Source: Thermococcus sp. JdFR-02 (GTDB lineage Archaea; Methanobacteriota_B; Thermococci; Thermococcales; Thermococcaceae). Taken from it: a stretch of 64,000 bases of DNA. The position numbers and the translations under genes were made by a program. Shown here in pieces: positions 60,052 through 64,000 of this stretch. The stretch's first letter is position 1, and each line of letters opens with the position of its first letter. The notes below the pieces were generated by a model. The model made no database searches, was not told where the DNA came from, and saw only the letters and a list, made by a program, of their open reading frames with translations. The stretch spans positions 124,001 through 188,000 of the forward strand of contig MTLP01000012.1 of the NCBI GenBank assembly GCA_002009975.1, in the 5' to 3' direction.

Positions 60052-60888
60052 CTATTCGCTTGGATTAAATACTTTATGTTCCATTTTGCCTCTCTTCCAA
60101 TTCCTATAAATCAACCTTGCGGCATCACTAGGTTCCATTAAACCATCTTTTACTTGCTTTAAAATGAATTCTAACAATGCTTCTCTATCAATTATCATTG
60201 GTATCTGAAAGCCGAATAGATGTTTAATTTCAAAGAACCCGATGTGAAAAAATCTCATTGGATTTAAAAGTGCAACTTCATTGAAAAATTTCAAATCAAA
60301 GGGAAAATCAGCGAGCACAAGTTTAATATTCTTTTCTTTGGCAATTTTGGTTAGTTTTTCTTCGTCTGGGAAAAAGACTTCCCTTGGCTTTCCTCCTATA
60401 CTTTCATACTCCCACTTTGGAAAAGTATATTTAATTCCAACTTTCATGGATTCTAATCCAAAGTGCTCAGCAAAACCGAGTAAAGCCTTTGCATTAAAGC
60501 TTAGAAACACTAAAGCTCTTCCATTGTTTTTAAGCTTTGGCAAGTTTCTTGGTGGATACTTAAGCTCAGATCCAATGAAAGGCGTTAAAAACTCTAAAAA
60601 TGTTCCTTTTATCTTCTTTAAGTTTTTCTCTAGAATTCTACGCTTTATTAACAAATCCAGCTTTGAATGGACTGTTATTAATTTTATTCCAAGTCTCTCC
60701 CTAAGTTTGCCCACTATTAATCCATTTCCAATTACTGCACTCTTATCTGGTCTGTCTTGGGCTATTATAAAAAGCCTATCACTTTTTTTGTCATAAATAA
60801 GTTCTTCAATTGTAAAAGGTACACTTTCAAAGCCATACTCCCTTCTAATTTCCTCGATTAAAGCTGTTATCTCATCAATCGTGAACAT
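60052..60888 (-). CDS. KH-like / degenerate PP-loop-like protein
   Basis: 278 residues. DRPDKSAVIGNGLIVGKLRE, RLGIKLITVHSKLDLLIKRR looks like a KH-type RNA-binding unit (IGNGxxVGKL in place of IGxxG) near residue 50. The second half, ALVFLSFNAKALLGFAEHFG, LESMKVGIKYTFPKWEYES, resembles a PP-loop ATPase in which SGGxDS is replaced by SFNAKAL, so catalysis is doubtful. It is perhaps a relative of the predicted archaeal PP-loop proteins of COG1365. The gene begins 1 bp after the preceding stop. Function unknown; the fold calls are inference. Confidence 0.72.
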   Translation of the reverse strand: MFTIDEITALIEEIRREYGFESVPFTIEELIYDKKSDRLFIIAQDRPDKSAVIGNGLIVGKLRERLGIKLITVHSKLDLLIKRRILEKNLKKIKGTFLEFLTPFIGSELKYPPRNLPKLKNNGRALVFLSFNAKALLGFAEHFGLESMKVGIKYTFPKWEYESIGGKPREVFFPDEEKLTKIAKEKNIKLVLADFPFDLKFFNEVALLNPMRFFHIGFFEIKHLFGFQIPMIIDREALLEFILKQVKDGLMEPSDAARLIYRNWKRGKMEHKVFNPSE

Positions 60889-60889
60889 A

Positions 60890-61165
60890 TTAACCTACCT
60901 TATATTTTCCTATGCATTCGTAAATTTCCTGGGCAATTTTTAGGGCTTCACCTTTATCATCAGTATCTTTAACGATTATTTTTCCACTTGGAAAGAGGCT
61001 TATATCGTAGGTCTTTTTGACTAAAGCTAAAAATCTGGTCACTTTTTTGATTTGATAGCCTTTTTCAGCTAAACATTCGCAGAGCTCTTCCAAATCAATG
61101 TCGTATCTTTCCTCGGGAGTTATGTTTATGGCTTTCATACTTGTGCATGGTTTTGCAATAAGCAT
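60890..61165 (-). CDS. Small conserved archaeal protein (TBP-fold-like)
   Basis: 91 residues. KKTYDISLFPSGKIIVKDTD with the following helix EALKIAQEIYECIGKY recalls the repeated unit of TATA-binding protein folds (FxSGKxxxxG/D ... A...I). Two Cys lie in LEELCECLAEKGY. The ATG at 61165 is supported by a very strong GGGGTGATC 3 nt upstream. It is the first gene of the run down to 58618. Confidence 0.72.
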   Translation of the reverse strand: MLIAKPCTSMKAINITPEERYDIDLEELCECLAEKGYQIKKVTRFLALVKKTYDISLFPSGKIIVKDTDDKGEALKIAQEIYECIGKYKVG

Positions 61166-61213
61166 AAGGATCACCCCTGATAAAATTAGAATGTCAAGAT
61201 AAAAAGATTTGTG

Positions 61214-61861
61214 TCAAATACTTCGGCTCTTCTTTAAGATAAGCTTCATCAAAGCTCCCCGTTTTTCTAATGTGTATTCTTCAAAGTTGCTCCTCGCTGC
61301 TGCTTGGGATATCCTTCCTTTCCATTCTCCATGCTTCAACCCATGAAGTCTGAACCCAATTCCCCAAGGAAAGTAATTTAAACCAACGCCCTTCAAAAAC
61401 TCCTTGAGTTCTTCTCTACCTGCATCTGTGATGAAGTCGTAAATCCACGCTTTTCCTCCTGTCTTTAGAACTCTGTACATCTCATTAAACGCTTTCAATG
61501 GCATGCTGAAGTGATGGAGCGCACCAACACTTATTATAAGGTCAAAATACTTCTTTGGAAACTTTAGATCATAAGCGCTCATAACTTCAAATTTCACATT
61601 CTCAACACCAGCTTTCTCAGCATTTTTTCTTGCAAGTTTTATCATGGTTTTTGAAATGTCAACACCCCAAACCTCCAAATTGGGATTTCTCTTCGCTATT
61701 TCAATTGGCACATAACCAGGGCCAGTGCCTACATCGAGGATCTTTCCTTCCTCTTTAACTTCTGAAAGGACATCCTTGGCTATCACTTCATCGAGACCTT
61801 TTCTTCTCTTTGCCATAAGATTGTAGATATAAGCTCCAGGTGCTGGAATTCCTTCTATCAT
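61214..61861 (-). CDS. Class I SAM-dependent methyltransferase
   Basis: 215 residues. KILDVGTGPGYVPIEIAKRN is motif I, VWGVDISKTMIKLARKNAEK motif II, FDLIISVGALHHFSMPLKAF motif IV, and GGKAWIYDFITDAGREELKE follows. It is UbiE-like. GGGGAT lies 5 nt before the ATG. It faces a TrmB-family regulator across a 73-81 bp interval with a shared TATA box and an inverted repeat. Confidence 0.88.
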   Translation of the reverse strand: MIEGIPAPGAYIYNLMAKRRKGLDEVIAKDVLSEVKEEGKILDVGTGPGYVPIEIAKRNPNLEVWGVDISKTMIKLARKNAEKAGVENVKFEVMSAYDLKFPKKYFDLIISVGALHHFSMPLKAFNEMYRVLKTGGKAWIYDFITDAGREELKEFLKGVGLNYFPWGIGFRLHGLKHGEWKGRISQAAARSNFEEYTLEKRGALMKLILKKSRSI

Positions 61862-61891
61862 TATTAATCCCCTTAAAGACTTTAAAGGAAA

Positions 61892-61900
61892 GTATATAAG
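61892..61900. promoter_or_regulatory. Shared TATA box between divergent methyltransferase and regulator genes
   Basis: GTATATAAG reads as TATATAAG on the plus strand and CTTATATAC on the minus strand, so it can serve both directions. Plus-strand start is predicted near 61921. Confidence 0.5.
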
Positions 61901-61904
61901 ATTG

Positions 61905-61925
61905 TTGTAACTAAGTGAGTTACAA
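61905..61925. promoter_or_regulatory. 21-bp inverted repeat, candidate operator of the TrmB-like regulator
   Basis: TTGTAACT-n5-AGTTACAA, with perfect 8-bp arms and spacer AAGTG, lies between the TATA box and the predicted plus-strand start. It is the only strong inverted repeat in the interval. The likely binder is the regulator encoded directly downstream. Confidence 0.6.
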
Positions 61926-61942
61926 AATTAAAGGTGAGACTA

Positions 61943-62746
61943 GTGGTTGATGAGGAAATTATTGAGAAGCTTAAGCTTCTTGGTCTTAGAGAGTATGAGG
62001 CAAGGATTTATGCGACTTTGGTTGTTTTGGGACCCTCAAAAGCAAGTGAAATAGCCAAGGAGAGTGAAGTTCCAAGACCGAGGGTTTATGATGTCTTAAA
62101 AGAACTTCACAAAAAAGGTTTCGTAGACATAAGCGAAGGAAATCCTACATACTTTAGAGCAGTGGAACCTGAAAAAGTAATCGCTTCATTGAGGGATAAA
62201 TACTTGAAATCCTCCGAAGAGGTCATAATTAAGTTGAAAAGCTATCAGAAGGGGCAAAGAGAAGAGTGGCTACCTGTTTGGTCTCTCCAAGGAGAGTGGA
62301 ACATAAAAAGCAAAGTTGAAGATTTAGCGGACAGAGCTGAGAAAGAGTTCATAACAGCCTTTGTGGAGGGGAAGCTAGCCTTGAAATTTAAGAAAGCCTT
62401 TGAAAAGGTAAAGCATAGAGGATTAGATGTAAAGATTCTCCTTCTCGAGAAAAACAAACGCTATCTTAATGCATTAAACCGATTTGGAGAGGCGAGGTGC
62501 ATACAGCTTGAAAAGATTTTAGATAGAGAATCAGAAGACTTTAGGGAAGTACTCGCAGAAGCGTTGTTCTCAAATAAGACACCCTACAATGTAAAGGGAA
62601 TTTTTGTTAGAGATGGAGAGGAATCCATTTTGATCTATGAGGAAGGGGGAATCCTTAAAGGCTTGATTATAACGATTCCGTTCATTCCAATGTTCCAGAG
62701 AAAAATGATGCTTCATTTCTTTGAAAAAAGCAAAGAAAAGAACTAA
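61943..62746 (+). CDS. TrmB-family transcriptional regulator
   Basis: 267 residues. N-terminal winged helix: KLLGLREYEARIYATLVVLG, ASEIAKESEVPRPRVYDVLK, KGFVDISEGNPTYFRAVEPE, a TrmB signature, followed by a coiled helix and a C-terminal effector part (FVEGKLALKFKKAFEKVKHR). TrmB members sense sugars or other metabolites; the C-terminal part lacks a recognisable sugar site, so the ligand is open. A GTG start at 61943 is placed by GGTGAG 4 nt upstream. The 3' end overlaps the cysteine desulfurase gene by 4 bp. Confidence 0.9.
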   Translation: MVDEEIIEKLKLLGLREYEARIYATLVVLGPSKASEIAKESEVPRPRVYDVLKELHKKGFVDISEGNPTYFRAVEPEKVIASLRDKYLKSSEEVIIKLKSYQKGQREEWLPVWSLQGEWNIKSKVEDLADRAEKEFITAFVEGKLALKFKKAFEKVKHRGLDVKILLLEKNKRYLNALNRFGEARCIQLEKILDRESEDFREVLAEALFSNKTPYNVKGIFVRDGEESILIYEEGGILKGLIITIPFIPMFQRKMMLHFFEKSKEKN

Positions 62747-63933
62747 CGCAAGCTTTTGACGAGCTCTTCCAAGACACCTAAGAACGTCTCAACTTCTTCA
62801 ATGCTGTTGTAGACATGGAATGAAGCCCTAACTGTCCCATTGATTTTGAGCCTCTTCATGACTGGTAAAGCACAGTGATGACCGCTCCTCACCATTATGT
62901 TATGCTCGTCCAATATAGCGGCAACATCGTGTGGATGTAAGGGGGGAACGTTAAAGCTCACAACTCCAGCATGCTTTTTAAGATTTCTTGGACCATACCA
63001 TGGAATTTCAAGCTCATCTAAGCCCTCAGTTGTCCTCTTTACAAGCTTGTGTTCTTGCTCTTCAATTTTATCAAGCCCAATCTTTTGGATGTATTTTATT
63101 CCAGCAGCTAAGCCTATTGCACCCCCTATGTTTGGAGTTCCAGCCTCATATCTTTCAGGCGGTGCGGTTAGTTTATACTCATCTAGACTTACATCTTCAA
63201 TAGTTCCTCCACCAATTAATGGTGGCTCAAAAACATCGAAGAACTCTTCATTCACGTAAAGGACGCCTATTCCAGTTGGTCCTAAGGGACCTTTGTGACC
63301 AGAGAAAGCTAAAAAGTCAGCGTGGAGTTTTTTAACATCAACTTCCATGTGTCCAATGCTTTGAGCGGCATCTACAACAAAAATTGCTCCCTCTTCCTTT
63401 ACCATCTTACCAATTTCTTCAACTTCGTGGATAACACCTAATGCATTTGAGACGTGCTGAATTGCGACAAGCTTAGCTCCTCTAATTTTCTTCTCTGCAT
63501 CTGCTAAATCTAAATTGCCTTCATCATCTCCTTCAATAATCTCAAGCTTTGCACCGTATTTTTTAGCAACTCTTTGCCAAGGCAATAGGTCGGAGTGATG
63601 CTCGTAGGGAGTTGTGACTATTTTATCACCCTTTTTGAATTCTAAGCCCAGAGCAACTAAGTTTAAGCTCTCACTTGTGTTTTTTGTAAAAACTATCTCT
63701 TCAAATTTAGCTCCAATGAAGTCGGCAACAACTTTTCTTGCATTTTCATATTCATGTGTTGCTTTTTGGGATAAGCGGTGGATTCCACGGTGAACGTTAG
63801 CCCTATATTTGAGATAATACTCATCCATAGCCTCAATTACAGGGATTGGTGTTAAGCTCGTTGCTGTGTTGTCAAAATAAATCACTTCTTGAGTTAAGGG
63901 AATATCCTTTCTAATATCATCTGGGACTCTCAT
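62743..63933 (-). CDS. sufS: Cysteine desulfurase, SufS type
   Basis: 396 residues. VIYFDNTATSLTPIPVIEAM begins the fold; TKNTSESLNLVALGL, TTPYEHHSDLLPWQ and FVVDAAQSIGHMEVD are cofactor contacts; the PLP Lys is in FLAFSGHKGPLGPTGIG and the catalytic Cys in VRSGHHCALPVMKRL. It mobilises sulfur from cysteine for Fe-S clusters or tRNA thiolation; many archaeal members have been proposed to use other substrates. GGTGGT lies 4 nt before the ATG at 63933. No SufB/C/D/U gene is adjacent. Confidence 0.92.
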   Translation of the reverse strand: MRVPDDIRKDIPLTQEVIYFDNTATSLTPIPVIEAMDEYYLKYRANVHRGIHRLSQKATHEYENARKVVADFIGAKFEEIVFTKNTSESLNLVALGLEFKKGDKIVTTPYEHHSDLLPWQRVAKKYGAKLEIIEGDDEGNLDLADAEKKIRGAKLVAIQHVSNALGVIHEVEEIGKMVKEEGAIFVVDAAQSIGHMEVDVKKLHADFLAFSGHKGPLGPTGIGVLYVNEEFFDVFEPPLIGGGTIEDVSLDEYKLTAPPERYEAGTPNIGGAIGLAAGIKYIQKIGLDKIEEQEHKLVKRTTEGLDELEIPWYGPRNLKKHAGVVSFNVPPLHPHDVAAILDEHNIMVRSGHHCALPVMKRLKINGTVRASFHVYNSIEEVETFLGVLEELVKSLR

Positions 63934-64000
63934 GCAGACCACCTATGAAAAGTTATTCAAGAGGGTATAAAGAATTTGCTATGCTACCCAAAAATGAGTA

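Noticed and set aside
1-64000. Integrated virus, plasmid or transposon
   Set aside because: No integrase, transposase, capsid or replication gene, no tRNA attachment site and no long direct repeats were seen.

Overview
The window looks like a chromosomal segment of a hyperthermophilic archaeon of the order Thermococcales (Thermococcus/Pyrococcus/Palaeococcus group); the genus cannot be fixed from sequence alone. It is AT-rich by eye and densely coded. Starts are preceded by GGTGAT/GAGGTG-type ribosome sites 3-7 nt away, or by TATA boxes so close that the mRNA must be nearly leaderless. It carries Thermococcales hallmarks: a 14-gene mbhA-N membrane hydrogenase operon, DUF257, DUF835 and DUF460 proteins, TtuA, stand-alone RAM domains and a TrmB-type regulator. 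No rRNA, tRNA, CRISPR array, transposase or integrase was seen.

Layout. 1-6160: a glycan block with two glycosyltransferases on the minus strand (the first cut by the window edge) and, divergently, four genes resembling the WbpD/E/B/A pathway to UDP-di-N-acetylated glucuronate sugars. 6221-16840: housekeeping and orphan genes (M50 protease, LOG-like protein, degenerate KaiC-like protein, TtuA, radical SAM protein, DUF460, pyroglutamyl peptidase, geranylgeranyl-reductase-like flavoprotein, ASCH protein). 16855-20668: a minus-strand operon of four small DUF2178-like membrane proteins, an XRE regulator and a NatAB-like ABC exporter, behind a tandem palindromic operator. 20698-22719: RAM protein, tRNA methylthiotransferase and a small TRAM protein.

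22754-35862: the energy island. MobA, two iron-sulfur proteins and a Cys-type molybdo/tungstopterin formate dehydrogenase run leftward with fdhD behind them. The mbhA-N operon runs rightward after a 462-bp regulatory gap. Together they suggest formate oxidation linked to H2 evolution and Na+/H+ pumping. Candidate SurR-like motifs (GTTn3AAC) lie in both upstream regions.

35886-46574: SagB-type nitroreductase, a secreted Lon-like (S16) protease, a USP / ArsB-NhaD transporter / USP operon, a small regulatory operon, TldD and PmbA(TldE) split by an antisense exported protein, and a DUF257 protein. 46616-54976: membrane-anchored GH13 amylase/CGTase-like enzyme, methyltransferase, GNAT, small membrane proteins, BtpA-like protein, GlmM, flavodoxin and a DUF523-like protein. 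55086-58597: two paralogous exported PEGA-domain proteins, the second split by two single-base shifts in short homopolymers. 58618-63933: a four-gene operon of poorly known proteins (small TBP-fold-like protein, KH plus degenerate PP-loop-like protein, DUF835, NMP-kinase-like), then a divergent methyltransferase/TrmB-like pair sharing a TATA box and a 21-bp inverted repeat, and a SufS-type cysteine desulfurase.

Start codons were re-chosen by ribosome-site spacing where the longest open frame began too far upstream. All family names come from motif recognition without database searches.
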